The notes beneath the pieces were generated by a model. That model saw only the letters and a program-made list of their open reading frames with translations, had not been told where the DNA came from and made no database searches. The position numbers were made by a program, and so were the translations under genes. From NCBI GenBank assembly GCA_964404985.1, contig CAYOMD010000001.1:62001-126000 (forward strand): 64,000 nucleotides of DNA, in the 5' to 3' direction. The stretch's first letter is position 1, and the number at the start of each line of letters is the position of its first letter. The stretch is from Hankyongella sp964404985. GTDB lineage: Bacteria; Pseudomonadota; Alphaproteobacteria; Sphingomonadales; Sphingomonadaceae. Positions 36,411 through 50,331 of this stretch are shown piece by piece.

Positions 36411-37406
36411 TCACAGGTTCTTCTCGAAGAAGGTGAGAACATCCTTTGAGACCGGGTCGCCCGGCATGCCAAACTCGCGGTTGATCCGCAGGTGATTGCT
36501 GTTGGCAACCTCCTTCACGGAGACTGTGGTGTCCGCGCCGGCTAGCGCGCGAGCCAGCAGGTCAGCCTGCGTAACCGCCGCCGCCCGACCGGCATCGTAG
36601 TGCAGGATGAAGGCTGCAGCGTTCGGGGCACCGGCATATGTGGCCGGCGAGAGCGCCGTCTGCACGGCGGGGTCAGTCGTGAAGACCTTGGTGTAGACCT
36701 TGGCTCCTGAACTGCCGCTATCCCGGACTTGCCGGGGCACATCGTATGCGGCGCCATCGAGCAGCGAGACCGCGCGGATGACCGAGAGCGGGACTCCGGC
36801 AGCCTCCAGATATTTCGGGTCGGTCCCCACCAGCGCAGCCAGGTGCGCGCCTGCCGAGTGCCCGACGAGGGCAATGCGATCCGGGTCTATGCCCAGCGCG
36901 CCAGCATCCTTGCGAAGGTCGGCAATCGCTGCGGCGACGTCTGCAGCTTGTGTCGCAACGTCAACACGCGGGGCCAGGCGGTAATTGATCGAGGCATACC
37001 GATAGCCATGGCTGGTGAAGAAGGCTGCCTTTGCCCCCGAGCCGCTGCGCTTGTCCCCGATTGCCCAGCCGCCACCATGGATGAAGATCACCAGTGGGCG
37101 GGCACCCTCTGCCTCACCCCTTACGTAATCCAGGGATTGCAGCGGGTCGGTGCCATACCGGCGCTCGGTGGCATCTGCCGGGAGGGTGTCCGGGCTGGCA
37201 CCGGCCCGCTTGCCGACAGAAGCACGGCAGGCGGGCGACAGCTCGGTCAGATTCTGCAGCAGGCAGTTTGTCAAAGCCTCCCGATTGAGGCCGACCCCCG
37301 GACACAGGCGGCGCAGATCGGCAAGGCAAGGGCGGGATTGCGGCTGGGCGAGCGCGGCAGGGGCTGTCATCAGCACCGCGAGCAGGGCGAGGGAACGGAA
37401 CAGCAC
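36411..37406 (-). CDS. Cys-rich domain/alpha-beta hydrolase fusion, secreted
   Basis: About 331 residues from a GTG at 37406, with AAGGA nine bases upstream. Signal peptide to about residue 20; then a four-cysteine block (residues 27, 35, 48 and 60, pattern C-x7-C-x12-C-x11-C) like the Cys-rich repeat family; then an alpha/beta hydrolase. The hydrolase shows HGGGW at 110-114, nucleophile GHSAG at 182-186 and a C-terminal His in NSNHLRIN. This is a lipase/carboxylesterase of the BD-FAE type. The fusion is unusual. Much longer upstream frames are antisense to purA. Confidence 0.88.
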   Translation of the reverse strand: MLFRSLALLAVLMTAPAALAQPQSRPCLADLRRLCPGVGLNREALTNCLLQNLTELSPACRASVGKRAGASPDTLPADATERRYGTDPLQSLDYVRGEAEGARPLVIFIHGGGWAIGDKRSGSGAKAAFFTSHGYRYASINYRLAPRVDVATQAADVAAAIADLRKDAGALGIDPDRIALVGHSAGAHLAALVGTDPKYLEAAGVPLSVIRAVSLLDGAAYDVPRQVRDSGSSGAKVYTKVFTTDPAVQTALSPATYAGAPNAAAFILHYDAGRAAAVTQADLLARALAGADTTVSVKEVANSNHLRINREFGMPGDPVSKDVLTFFEKNL

Positions 37407-37532
37407 GGCGTTGGATCCTTCTGTCGGGTCGGCTACTTTCAGCAAACGCTCGAAAGGGCTGGAATCTTCCGGCGCAATGCGCTTTGTGCGCTGGTTTGTA
37501 GCTGCCTGCGGGCGGCGGGTCAGGAGACAGGC

Positions 37533-38822
<1,290 letters not shown>

Positions 38823-38858
38823 GATGACAGGACGGGCACGTTGCGCTAGACTGTGCCC

Positions 38859-39422
38859 ATGACATCTGATCCCGCGTTTGCCTTGCTGACAGCCGAGGAG
38901 TTCCTCGCCATCGATTTCGGCCCGGACCGCAAGGCCGAGCTGGACCACGGCGTCATCCGCATGATGACCGGCGGCTCGGTCGCCCATGGCCGGGTGCAGG
39001 CCAATATTCTGAGCTATCTCCACGGACGCCTGCGCGGGAGCGGCTGCCGGCCCTACGGTTCGGATACCGGCGTCTGGATCAACGACACGACCGTGCGCTA
39101 CCCGGATGTGAGTGTCCATTGCGGGGCGGCCAACGCACCGGAGAGCGACGGCCTGAAAGCCCTGTCTGAGCCGCGCGCGGTGATCGAGGTCTTGTCGCCC
39201 ACCACCAATGCCTACGACCAGGGGGCCAAGCTCGCTGATTACCAGAAGCTGGCCAGCATCGAGACCATCGCCTTTGTCGATCCGGAAAACGAGGTGGTCC
39301 GCACGGTGCAGCGGTTGGGGCCGGGCTCCTGGCGCGATGATCGCTTCTCCGGCCCGCACGATCTGGAACTGCCGGGCCTCAAGGTCGTCATCCCCCACAC
39401 CGAGCTGTTCGCCCGGGATTAG
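38859..39422 (+). CDS. Uma2 family restriction-endonuclease-fold protein
   Basis: 187 residues. It fits the Uma2 (DUF820) family with a PD-(D/E)xK nuclease fold: ELDHGVIRMMTGGSVAHGRVQ near the N-terminus, then DTGVWIND, VRYPDVSVHC and AVIEVLSPTTNAYDQGAKLADYQKL (split), where the Asp/Glu/Lys of the nuclease core lie. A role is unknown; the family is most numerous in cyanobacteria but appears widely. The ATG at 38859 is used; an upstream GTG is weaker. Confidence 0.82.
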   Translation: MTSDPAFALLTAEEFLAIDFGPDRKAELDHGVIRMMTGGSVAHGRVQANILSYLHGRLRGSGCRPYGSDTGVWINDTTVRYPDVSVHCGAANAPESDGLKALSEPRAVIEVLSPTTNAYDQGAKLADYQKLASIETIAFVDPENEVVRTVQRLGPGSWRDDRFSGPHDLELPGLKVVIPHTELFARD

Positions 39423-39449
39423 GGCATGATGGCATCAAGCTGGCTCACT

Positions 39450-39557
39450 TCTCCCCTCCCTTGGCGAGGGAGGGGTGGCCGATAGGCCGGGGTGGGTGCC
39501 TAACCCCTTGCCCACCCCGGTGCTCCGCACCACCCCTCCCGCAAACGGGAGGGGAGA
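39450..39557. repeat. C/G-rich palindromic element
   Basis: Inverted ends CTCCCCTCCC (39451-39460) and GGGAGGGGAG (39547-39556), with a nested pair CCGGGGTGGG (39487-39496) and CCCACCCCGG (39511-39520). It sits between the convergent Uma2 and M14 peptidase genes. A related element is at 54907-55037. Confidence 0.75.
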
Positions 39558-39561
39558 TGCG

Positions 39562-41361
39562 TTACCGAGCCAGTTCTCGCCCCACCGGGTAGAGCCGGTA
39601 GCGCGCATCATAATAGGGCGTGCGCTGGTAGAACCATTCCAGCCGCGCATCGGGGCTTTTGGCGAATTCTGGGTCTGCGGCCAGCCGGGCCTCGAATTCC
39701 GCCTTCAGGGCCGGGTCCTGCGCCAGCATTTTGTCAGCCAGTGGCGCGATGGCGTAGCCTTCAATGTATTCCGTACGCTGGTATATTTCCGGGAAATAGC
39801 CCCAGGCGAGCAGCGATTCCGGGCTGCCCGGCTCCAGCAGATGGGCCGCAACCAGCGCCAGCGGCTGGTCGGACGGCACCCGCACCGAGCCGGCGGGATA
39901 CGTCTCCTTGTGGCGCTCTGGCACGCCTGCTTGCGCGCCGATCTCGACATGCCCTTCGTTGATGGTGCCAGGTTTTGGCTCGGGCAAGCGCAGCATCTCG
40001 ACCGTCACCGTGCGCGGGGCGGAAATCGTCTCGACCTGCAGGCCCTGCCGGCGCAGGCGGGCGATCACCTCCGGCTTCGTTGCCGGCACCCACCAGGCGA
40101 CCGGCAGGGTGGTGGCGGACGCGGGCGCATCGCCGAACACATCGAGCGTCTGGTGCACGGGCTTGCCGAGCCAGCGCACCTCCGGCCCGCCGGATGCTTC
40201 AGACAGATAGGTCTCGTGGGCAACGCCCAGGAAGTCCCGCCTCGTAACAGGTGTCTTGAGCGGCGCCCAGGTGAGCGGGATGCTGGCCGGTCGCGCGGCC
40301 CGATCCCCCGCGATCGCCTGCTGCAGTGCTGCGGCGTCCGCCCCGGCGATCTTCAGGGCCGCCTCCAGCAGCACGTAGGTGCCGAGCACGCGCTGGCGAT
40401 AGGGCTTGAGCGAGTGGTTCTCGACCAGAATAGTGGGAATGCGCGCCAGATCGCCCCAGCCGTTGGAGAAGCGCGCCGGGGTATAGGTGTCGAGCAGGCC
40501 GTCGTCCGGCTTGCGGTCGTTGGCGGCGAACACCAGCCCGCCCGGAATGTGCCCGGCCTTGGCGAGCGCGCTCATGAGCGCCGGGCGCAGGACGCTGTCC
40601 ATCCAGCGGCCGATGGCGGGGGACTGGGCATAGCGGCCATCCCAGCCGTTGTAGCCGAAGGTGATGTCATACTGATAATCGGTGCCGTCGGTGACATGCA
40701 GGTCGAAGTACAGCGCAGGGGTGTAGCGCTGGATCAGCCCGAGCATCGCCGCCATCTCCGGCGTGTCGGCCTTCAGATAATCGCGGTTGAGGTTCAGGTT
40801 CTGCGCGGTGGTGCGCCAGCCCTGGTTCTCCGGCCCGCGCTGGTTCGGCCGGTTGAACGCCCCGGCGCGCTCATGCCCGTCTGCGTTGAAGACCGGCACG
40901 AACAGCAGGTCGGCCTGGTCCAGCAGGTGCGCCTTGCCGCGCAGCGCGATGTCGCGCAGCAGCATCAGCCCGGCATCCTTGCCGTCAATCTCGCCCGAGT
41001 GGATGCCCGCCTGCGCCAGCACCACCGGTTTTGCAGACGCGCCGGGCTTGGGCGTACTGGCGGGTTTGGCGGCACGGATGGCAATCAGGTCGCGCCCCTG
41101 CGCGCTCTGGCCGAAGACCTCCAGCGTCAGCACGCCGCCGGACGCTGCGACCAGCCGCTCAAGGTACGCGCGCGTCTCGGCATAGCCCGGTGTCTGGCGG
41201 AAGCCGCTGGCCTCAGTGGGGGTGATCCACGGGTCGCCGGGCCTGGCGACCAGCGCCTCGCTCGCACCTTTCCAGGGCAGCACCGGCGGCAGGGGAGCCG
41301 GTTCAGCCGCAACCGCAGCCGAGGCAACAAACAGGGCAATCAGGGGAACAATCGTGCGCAT
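39562..41361 (-). CDS. M14 family zinc carboxypeptidase-like protein, secreted
   Basis: 599 residues with a signal peptide (IALFVASAAVA). Zinc ligands follow the M14 pattern: HSGE (His 121, Glu 124) and a later His in DLHVTDG (His 222). NLNLNRDY supplies the Asn-Arg substrate contacts. The second half is a separate region that ends LYPVGREL. It probably cleaves C-terminal residues or peptides in the periplasm. It lies downstream of the esterase, about 42 bases away. Confidence 0.88.
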   Translation of the reverse strand: MRTIVPLIALFVASAAVAAEPAPLPPVLPWKGASEALVARPGDPWITPTEASGFRQTPGYAETRAYLERLVAASGGVLTLEVFGQSAQGRDLIAIRAAKPASTPKPGASAKPVVLAQAGIHSGEIDGKDAGLMLLRDIALRGKAHLLDQADLLFVPVFNADGHERAGAFNRPNQRGPENQGWRTTAQNLNLNRDYLKADTPEMAAMLGLIQRYTPALYFDLHVTDGTDYQYDITFGYNGWDGRYAQSPAIGRWMDSVLRPALMSALAKAGHIPGGLVFAANDRKPDDGLLDTYTPARFSNGWGDLARIPTILVENHSLKPYRQRVLGTYVLLEAALKIAGADAAALQQAIAGDRAARPASIPLTWAPLKTPVTRRDFLGVAHETYLSEASGGPEVRWLGKPVHQTLDVFGDAPASATTLPVAWWVPATKPEVIARLRRQGLQVETISAPRTVTVEMLRLPEPKPGTINEGHVEIGAQAGVPERHKETYPAGSVRVPSDQPLALVAAHLLEPGSPESLLAWGYFPEIYQRTEYIEGYAIAPLADKMLAQDPALKAEFEARLAADPEFAKSPDARLEWFYQRTPYYDARYRLYPVGRELAR

Positions 41362-41403
41362 GTGGGCAGCCTAAAGGGCATGCTCTACCTCTGCAAGCAC
41401 CCT

Positions 41404-42417
41404 TCAGGACGTCCTGCGCGGGCGGAGGTGGCCGGTCTGCAGGAAGCGGCGCACGCTGGTGATGGCCTGTGCGTCGGAGATCAGGGCGCTGTGGCTGAGC
41501 GGCAGGATCAGGTGATCGTCCATGTTCACTGCGCGGGTCTCGCTGATTTTCACCACGCCGTCGTCGTCGCCGGCCAGCAGCGGATTGAGGCCGAGTGCGG
41601 TGCCCTGGCCGCCGGCGATCACCCCGAAGCGGATGGACGCCGGCACCGGGCCGACCTGGCGCGCGCGCTCGGGCGTCAGGTCGTTGGCGGATGCGGTGAC
41701 CGCCGCGCGGGCAAGCGGCCCGAGCAGGCCGGCAAGCGTCGCCCCCTGGTTGGGCGTGCCAAGCATCACCACATGGCTGACCTTGACCGGATAGCGCGCA
41801 AAGGTGGGGCGGGCGAGTGCTGCCCGGGTGAGCAGGCCGCCCAGGCTATGGGCGACAATCACCACGCTGTCATAGTCCAGCGGGTCGAGCGCCAGCAGGC
41901 TCTGCTCCAGCCCGTTGGCGCTGACATACAGGCTCTGCTCGGTCGAGGGGTAGGTGTAGGTCGTCACCTCGTAGCCGTCGAACTCCAGAGCCTTGCGCAT
42001 CGGTGCCCAGATCGCGGGGCTTGACGCCAGCCCATGCACCAGGATCGCCAGCCGCCGGGATGTTGGCCGCACCGCCTCTTTCCACTTAAGGTAGGCTAGG
42101 GCCGCCACGCATTCTGCGCGCGTGCCCTCGGCGCGAATCAGGCCGTCACGATCCACCAGGCGGGACTGCCCGGCATAGAAGTGCGACTGGATGCGCCAGC
42201 CGGCATAGAGCAGGGAGTCGGACCAGAGCGAGGCCTGCTCGGTCACGGCGGGCCGGGGCGGGATGGTGAGGCTCTTGGGCGGGGTCGGCGGCGGCGGCGC
42301 TTTGGGCGGCAGCGGCAGGACGGTCGGGCCGCTGGGTCTGGCCGGCGGGCTGACGGTTTTGCCGCAAGCGGCGAGCCCGGCGCAGACGGTCAGCAGCGCC
42401 GCGCGTCTGGTAAACAT
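41404..42417 (-). CDS. Alpha/beta hydrolase lipoprotein (esterase/lipase)
   Basis: 337 residues. A lipoprotein signal (LAACG) is followed by a Pro-rich linker (residues about 22-60) and an alpha/beta hydrolase: LVHGLASSPAIW oxyanion region and AHSLGG nucleophile (Ser). LGTPNQG is typical of the lipase/PGAP1-like group. Its ATG shares one base with the atpF stop (TAATG on the minus strand), so it may be read through from the ATP synthase operon. Confidence 0.85.
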   Translation of the reverse strand: MFTRRAALLTVCAGLAACGKTVSPPARPSGPTVLPLPPKAPPPPTPPKSLTIPPRPAVTEQASLWSDSLLYAGWRIQSHFYAGQSRLVDRDGLIRAEGTRAECVAALAYLKWKEAVRPTSRRLAILVHGLASSPAIWAPMRKALEFDGYEVTTYTYPSTEQSLYVSANGLEQSLLALDPLDYDSVVIVAHSLGGLLTRAALARPTFARYPVKVSHVVMLGTPNQGATLAGLLGPLARAAVTASANDLTPERARQVGPVPASIRFGVIAGGQGTALGLNPLLAGDDDGVVKISETRAVNMDDHLILPLSHSALISDAQAITSVRRFLQTGHLRPRRTS

Positions 42418-42950
42418 TAGTGCAGGCGGGTTTCGACGTCGCCGATGGCCTGCGCGGTCAGACGCTCCTGGTCGGTCGTCGGGCCGGACAGCACCGATTT
42501 CACAGCACTGACCGCAACATCCACCACCCGGGCGCGGACTTCAGCCTCGGCCGCGCGCTCGGCAGCAGCAATACGGCCTTCGGCGGCGGCGGTCTTGCGG
42601 GCAACCAGCGTGTCCAGGTCCGCCTGCGCGGTGGCCAGCAGGCCGGCGGCTTCCGCCTGAGCATGGGCCACGATGCGGTCGGCCTGTTCACGGGCGTCGG
42701 CGGCGCGGGTTTCCATCTCCAGCTTCAGCAGTTCGGCCTCGCGGCGCAGGCGCTCGGCATCGTCCAGGTTGGCGCGGATGCGGGCAATCTTGCCGTCGAG
42801 TGCCTTGCCGATGGCGGCGGGCACCTTCTGCCAGAGCATGACCCCGATGAGGATCACCATCCCCAGCGAGACCCAGCCGGCAGCATCCAGCCCCAGGAAG
42901 GCCGGGTGCGCGTCGTGCGGGGCTTGTGTGTGTGCGGTTGTCTCGGCCAT
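42417..42950 (-). CDS. atpF: F0F1 ATP synthase subunit b
   Basis: 177 residues: one N-terminal membrane helix (WVSLGMVILIGVMLW) then a long charged coiled coil (KALDGKIARIRANLDDAERLRRE region onward). This forms one half of the peripheral stalk with b'. It follows b' after three bases. The F1 genes are not in the window, which is the split arrangement usual in alphaproteobacteria. Confidence 0.93.
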   Translation of the reverse strand: MAETTAHTQAPHDAHPAFLGLDAAGWVSLGMVILIGVMLWQKVPAAIGKALDGKIARIRANLDDAERLRREAELLKLEMETRAADAREQADRIVAHAQAEAAGLLATAQADLDTLVARKTAAAEGRIAAAERAAEAEVRARVVDVAVSAVKSVLSGPTTDQERLTAQAIGDVETRLH

Positions 42951-42953
42951 GGG

Positions 42954-43448
42954 TTACGCCTTGCTGTGGGCAGCGGCGACCGCTGCGTCGATGGCGCTGT
43001 CGTCCAGCCCGGTCTGGCCGAGCCGGGCGATGATGGCGCTTGCGGTCTCTCTTGCGGCAGTCCTCAAGCCGTCCAAAGCTTCGGTGCGGGCCGTGGCAAT
43101 GCGGGCATCGGCTTCGTCAAGCCTGGCCTCGATCGCGGCGTCGAGGGCCTTGATCTGCGCGGCGGTGATGCTTGCCGCTTTGGATTTCTCCTCCGCCAGC
43201 AGGGATTGCGCCATGCGGCGGGCCTCGGTCAGGCGCTCGCTTTCCGCGGTCGTGGCTGCCGCAGCGGCCGCGCGTGCGGACTCGGCAGCGCCCAGGTCGG
43301 CGGCGATCCTGGCCGCGCGGTCATCCACCAGCTTGCCCACCTTCGGCAGGATCGCGCGGGCGATGCCGAAATAGAGCAAGCCGAAGGTGATCGTCATCCA
43401 GAAGAACTGGGAGACGTAGGTCGCGAGGAACTGGTCGAGCTGAGGCAT
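42954..43448 (-). CDS. atpG: F0F1 ATP synthase subunit b'
   Basis: About 164 residues; the ATG at 43448 is used since the longer frame starts with TTG. One N-terminal helix (FFWMTITFGLLYFGIARAIL) then an Ala/Glu-rich coiled coil. This is the b' partner found in alphaproteobacteria and photosynthetic lineages. No strong ribosome site precedes it. Confidence 0.92.
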   Translation of the reverse strand: MPQLDQFLATYVSQFFWMTITFGLLYFGIARAILPKVGKLVDDRAARIAADLGAAESARAAAAAATTAESERLTEARRMAQSLLAEEKSKAASITAAQIKALDAAIEARLDEADARIATARTEALDGLRTAARETASAIIARLGQTGLDDSAIDAAVAAAHSKA

Positions 43449-43514
43449 GATACGCGGTCCCAAAGGTTCAAACGGGCGCTGCGACGGCCTCGCCGCAGCG
43501 CGACGCGCGGAAGC

Positions 43515-43736
43515 TTACAGGACCAGCAGGATCGCGATCACGAAGGCCAGCAGGCCGAGCAGTTCGGCGGCGGCAAAGCCGATCATGAGGCGCGGGAACT
43601 GGCTGTCAGCAGCAGCCGGGTTACGCAGCGCACCGCTAAGGAAGGCGGCGAACACGTTGCCCACGCCGAGTGCGGCCAAACCTGCGCCGATGGCGGCAAA
43701 ACCAGCGCCCAGCAACTTTGCGGCTTCAGCTTCCAT
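43515..43736 (-). CDS. atpE: F0F1 ATP synthase subunit c
   Basis: 73-residue hairpin of two membrane helices: GAGFAAIGAGLAALGVGNVF and MIGFAAAELLGLLAFVIAILLVL, with the polar loop RNPAA between them. The proton-carrying glutamate is in AAAELLGLL. The GxGxGxG-type packing in helix 1 is present. Ribosome site AAGGAG precedes the ATG. Confidence 0.97.
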   Translation of the reverse strand: MEAEAAKLLGAGFAAIGAGLAALGVGNVFAAFLSGALRNPAAADSQFPRLMIGFAAAELLGLLAFVIAILLVL

Positions 43737-43832
43737 TGTCTTCTCCTTGAGGTCTTACGCTAATGATGTTGATGGTGGTCGTTGTTGTCCGTTTGCCGTC
43801 TTGTCAACTGCAAACAGGGGAAAGAATGCGCG

Positions 43833-44600
43833 TTAGTGCAGGTTTACGGCGTCGTTGAGGTAAACCGACGTCAGCAGGGCGAATACATAGGCCTGGATGG
43901 CGCAGACCAGCATCTCCAGCGCAGAGATGCCGACCAGCAAGGCCAGCGGCAGGATGCCGCCTGCGGCCAGCAACGCATTGCCGGACGAGCCCATGTCCAC
44001 AACAAAGCCACCCAGCACCTTCACCAGGATGTGCCCGGCGGTCATGGCAACGAACAGCCGCAGCGCCAGCGAGAACGGGCGGATCATGAAGGAGACCATT
44101 TCCACCGGCACGATCAGCGGCATCATCCACCAGGGCACACCGTGCGGCACGAACAGGCTGAAGAAATGCAGGCCGTGGCGGGCAAAGCCGACCACCAGCA
44201 CAGTCCCGAAGGCAATGATGGCCAGGAAGGCGGTGACGGAGAGGTGGCTGGTCACTGTGAAGGCGTGGCCACCGGGGATAAGCCCCAGCGGCAGCAGGCC
44301 GATCATGTTGGCGACCAGAATGAACATGAACAGCGAGAAGATCAGTGGCACAAACTTCTTGCCCTCGGTCCCGACCGTCTGATGCAAGGTGCCGAGGATG
44401 AACTCGTAGACGGACTCAACCGCCGCCTGCCAGCGGCCAGGCACCAGCTTGGCACCGGACATGCCGCCGATCATGAAAATCCAGATGCTGACCAGCGTCA
44501 GCACCATGAACAGGGTCGAATTGGTGAATGACACATCGAACCCGCCCAGGTTCAGGGCCAGGATCGGTTCAATCTCGAACTGCTGCAGCGGACTGGCCAC
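43833..44600 (-). CDS. atpB: F0F1 ATP synthase subunit a
   Basis: 255-residue proton-channel subunit with five or six hydrophobic helices. The essential arginine is in SLALRLFVAMTAGHILV. It forms the half-channels against the c ring. It precedes atpE in the order atpI-atpB-atpE-b'-b. Confidence 0.96.
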   Translation of the reverse strand: MASPLQQFEIEPILALNLGGFDVSFTNSTLFMVLTLVSIWIFMIGGMSGAKLVPGRWQAAVESVYEFILGTLHQTVGTEGKKFVPLIFSLFMFILVANMIGLLPLGLIPGGHAFTVTSHLSVTAFLAIIAFGTVLVVGFARHGLHFFSLFVPHGVPWWMMPLIVPVEMVSFMIRPFSLALRLFVAMTAGHILVKVLGGFVVDMGSSGNALLAAGGILPLALLVGISALEMLVCAIQAYVFALLTSVYLNDAVNLH

Positions 44601-44664
44601 CGGTCAACTCCACATTTGTATCAGCATCGGGTTGCCGCGCCTTAGCAGCGCTCTCGCCCGGATG

Positions 44665-44979
44665 TCATTCTTCTTTCGTCGCGTCCGCCGTTTTCGCCGT
44701 TCGACCGGCGTTTTTCAGCATCGACCAAAATGCCCCTGCCACACCCAGAGCGAGCATGACAAGCATGAGTACCGGCGCCGTGCCGAACCATTGGTCCAGC
44801 AGCCATCCGATCAGCGCACCGCCCACAACACCGGCCAGCAGCTCGGTGACGACACGCATGCCCTGGCCATAGGAGGCACCAGCGTCGGGCCTGGGCGGCG
44901 GTGCTATTCTGGCTCTGGCTGCCTCCAACTGGTCGGAGAGCGCCTTCAGCCGCGCTGCATCATCCTCTTGCCCCGCCAT
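44665..44979 (-). CDS. atpI: ATP synthase accessory protein AtpI/AtpZ
   Basis: 104 residues with an N-terminal charged region and two helices (ELLAGVVGGALIGWLLD and LMLVMLALGVAGAFW). AtpI assists c-ring assembly and Mg2+ supply. It is the first gene of the F0 operon. Confidence 0.9.
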   Translation of the reverse strand: MAGQEDDAARLKALSDQLEAARARIAPPPRPDAGASYGQGMRVVTELLAGVVGGALIGWLLDQWFGTAPVLMLVMLALGVAGAFWSMLKNAGRTAKTADATKEE

Positions 44980-45104
44980 TGCCAGCTTCTCCCGCCTTTG
45001 CCGCCGACTCTGAACTTAAAAGCCAGTGTAATGTCGACTTCTCATGCGAAAACAAGCCCGCCAAAGCTGGCGCATCCTCTAGAAGGCCTCTGCCGACCCG
45101 TCAA

Positions 45105-45124
45105 GCAACGCGTTGCACTGCAAC
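45105..45124. promoter_or_regulatory. Three GCAAC half sites upstream of atpI
   Basis: GCAACGCGTTGC (45105-45116) is a perfect palindrome and GCAAC recurs at 45120-45124, giving three half-sites within 20 bases in the region upstream of the F0 operon. This is a candidate operator; no cognate regulator is visible. Confidence 0.3.
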
Positions 45125-45172
45125 AGGTCATTTTGAAATCACGCTTGTGGTGAGCTTGGACAGATCCACGAG

Positions 45173-45206
45173 CCGCTCCCCCCTTCGTCAAGCTCAGGGT
45201 GAGCGG
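45173..45206. repeat. Interspersed repeat half
   Basis: CCGCTC (45173-45178) pairs with GAGCGG (45201-45206), enclosing the CTTCGTCAAGCTCAGGGTGAGC motif common to a widespread intergenic repeat. It lies between atpI and smc. Confidence 0.5.
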
Positions 45207-45248
45207 TTGGCCTTCAAAACGGCAGATTAGTGCTGCACTGCGGCAGAG

Positions 45249-48899
<3,651 letters not shown>

Positions 48900-48927
48900 C
48901 CCCTCCGCAGGCTGCGACGTGCCTGGG

Positions 48928-49716
48928 TCACTTCGTCAGATCGAGCAGGCGCGCCTTCACGGCCGGCCAGGTTGGCTGGCCGTCGAACGGCGTGCCGTTG
49001 ATCAGGAATGACGGGGTCCCGCTGATCTTGTGAGTCTCGAAGGCAACCCTGCGGATCTCGTTCAGGGTGTTGAGATCATCTTGCTTGGCCAGACACTGGT
49101 CGATGCGGGACTTGGGAATGCCGACCGGTTTCAGCCAGGTGTCCAGTCCGCCAAACCGGGCGAGGGTGGCCAGTTGCTGGTTCTGCGGGGTGGTCTCCAG
49201 CTCTTTCTGCTGGGCAGCGCTGACCGACTGGAAGCCCTTGATCCAGTCCGCCTGCCGGGTGAACACGATGTCGCTGACCGGGAAAAAGCGCTTCGGGCCT
49301 TCGCAGCGCACAATGAGAGCCATCGCGGCATCCGGGCCGTTCAGGACGATATTGCGCAGCTCGAAGCTCACCTTGCCGCTGGCGACAAACTGGGACTTGA
49401 GTTCAGCCGATGATGTCTTGTGGAAATCCGCGCAGTGCGAGCAGGTGAAGGACGCATATTCCACCAGCTTGACCTTGGCGTTGGGATTACCGACCAGGAA
49501 GCCGCCGTCCGGCGTTTTCGTCACGGTCTCCAGCCAGGCTGAACCCTTGGTTGTCGCGGCGGCACCGGTCGCAGTGCCGCTTGCCGCAACAGTGGCGGGT
49601 GCTGCCGTGTTAGCGGCTTCCGACTCCTGACCGCAGCCGGTGACCAGCAATGCGGCGGCAACGGCTGTAAGACCCGTGCGGAGATGCTGTGCAGATATTG
49701 ATGAAACTTTCAACAT
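48928..49716 (-). CDS. DsbA-like thioredoxin-fold lipoprotein
   Basis: 262 residues. A lipoprotein signal (LVTGCG) and an Ala/Thr-rich linker precede a DsbA-type domain: VEYASFTCSHCADFH with active site CSHC (residues about 93-96), and a cis-Pro loop in SGTPSFLING. It likely handles disulfide exchange in the periplasm. It lies between DUF721 and smc, an arrangement I recognise from sphingomonads. Confidence 0.9.
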   Translation of the reverse strand: MLKVSSISAQHLRTGLTAVAAALLVTGCGQESEAANTAAPATVAASGTATGAAATTKGSAWLETVTKTPDGGFLVGNPNAKVKLVEYASFTCSHCADFHKTSSAELKSQFVASGKVSFELRNIVLNGPDAAMALIVRCEGPKRFFPVSDIVFTRQADWIKGFQSVSAAQQKELETTPQNQQLATLARFGGLDTWLKPVGIPKSRIDQCLAKQDDLNTLNEIRRVAFETHKISGTPSFLINGTPFDGQPTWPAVKARLLDLTK

Positions 49717-49763
49717 ATAGAAGCCTCTGGGCTATACCCATCTACGGGTAGTGGTTGAGTGTG

Positions 49764-50303
49764 TCACGCCTTGGCGCCTGTGCCAAGTGTCGCGGGGGAA
49801 ATATCCCCAATTTCTTGCGGGCCGTCAGATAGCACGGCTTGTCCGAGCCGCGCCATCGCTGCGCGCAGCCCGGCATTGTCGATGCCGGACAGGGCGTGCT
49901 GCAGACGCGCTGCTGCGTGGCTGTCAAGCGGCGGCGGTGCAGCAGGCGGTGGTGCGGGGGGCGGGATGTGACCCTGACGGATCGCCAGCCGCTCGACCGC
50001 CTTGTAGCCGAAAAAGCCGTTCACACGGGCGATGACCTGCGGCTCGACATGGCGCAGGTGCAGCCCGACCGGGCCATCCACTGTGATGGTCAAGGTCCCG
50101 CTGTTGCGTTTGCCGGGCGGGAAGCTGAGCTTGGTCGGCATCGTCGATGGCGCAAAGGTCGGCCCCACAATGTCTGCCCAGCGGTTGACGATCTCGACCT
50201 TCAGAAAGCCATACTGCCGCAGCGCCTTGCGTTGCTGTGCCGGCAGCAGTTCGGAGATCGCGCGCACACTGCCGCGCCGCCGGGGGGAGGGCTGGTCGCT
50301 CAT
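49764..50303 (-). CDS. DUF721 family (DciA-like) protein
   Basis: 179 residues from the ATG at 50303. The DUF721 core (ISELLPAQQRKALRQYGFLKVEIVNRW region, then SFPPGKRNSGTLTITVDG) resembles the KH-like domain of DciA, a helicase loader in many bacteria. A Pro-rich linker and Ala-rich C-terminus follow. It is divergent from mutY with only 28 bases between the starts. Confidence 0.8.
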   Translation of the reverse strand: MSDQPSPRRRGSVRAISELLPAQQRKALRQYGFLKVEIVNRWADIVGPTFAPSTMPTKLSFPPGKRNSGTLTITVDGPVGLHLRHVEPQVIARVNGFFGYKAVERLAIRQGHIPPPAPPPAAPPPLDSHAAARLQHALSGIDNAGLRAAMARLGQAVLSDGPQEIGDISPATLGTGAKA

Positions 50304-50331
50304 GGTCTGTCTATGCCATAGCGCTTGCACA

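Noticed and set aside
39475..42024. 849-residue plus-strand open frame
   Set aside because: It lies antisense to the M14 peptidase and the esterase, and its translation is low-complexity Arg/Gly/His-rich without family features.
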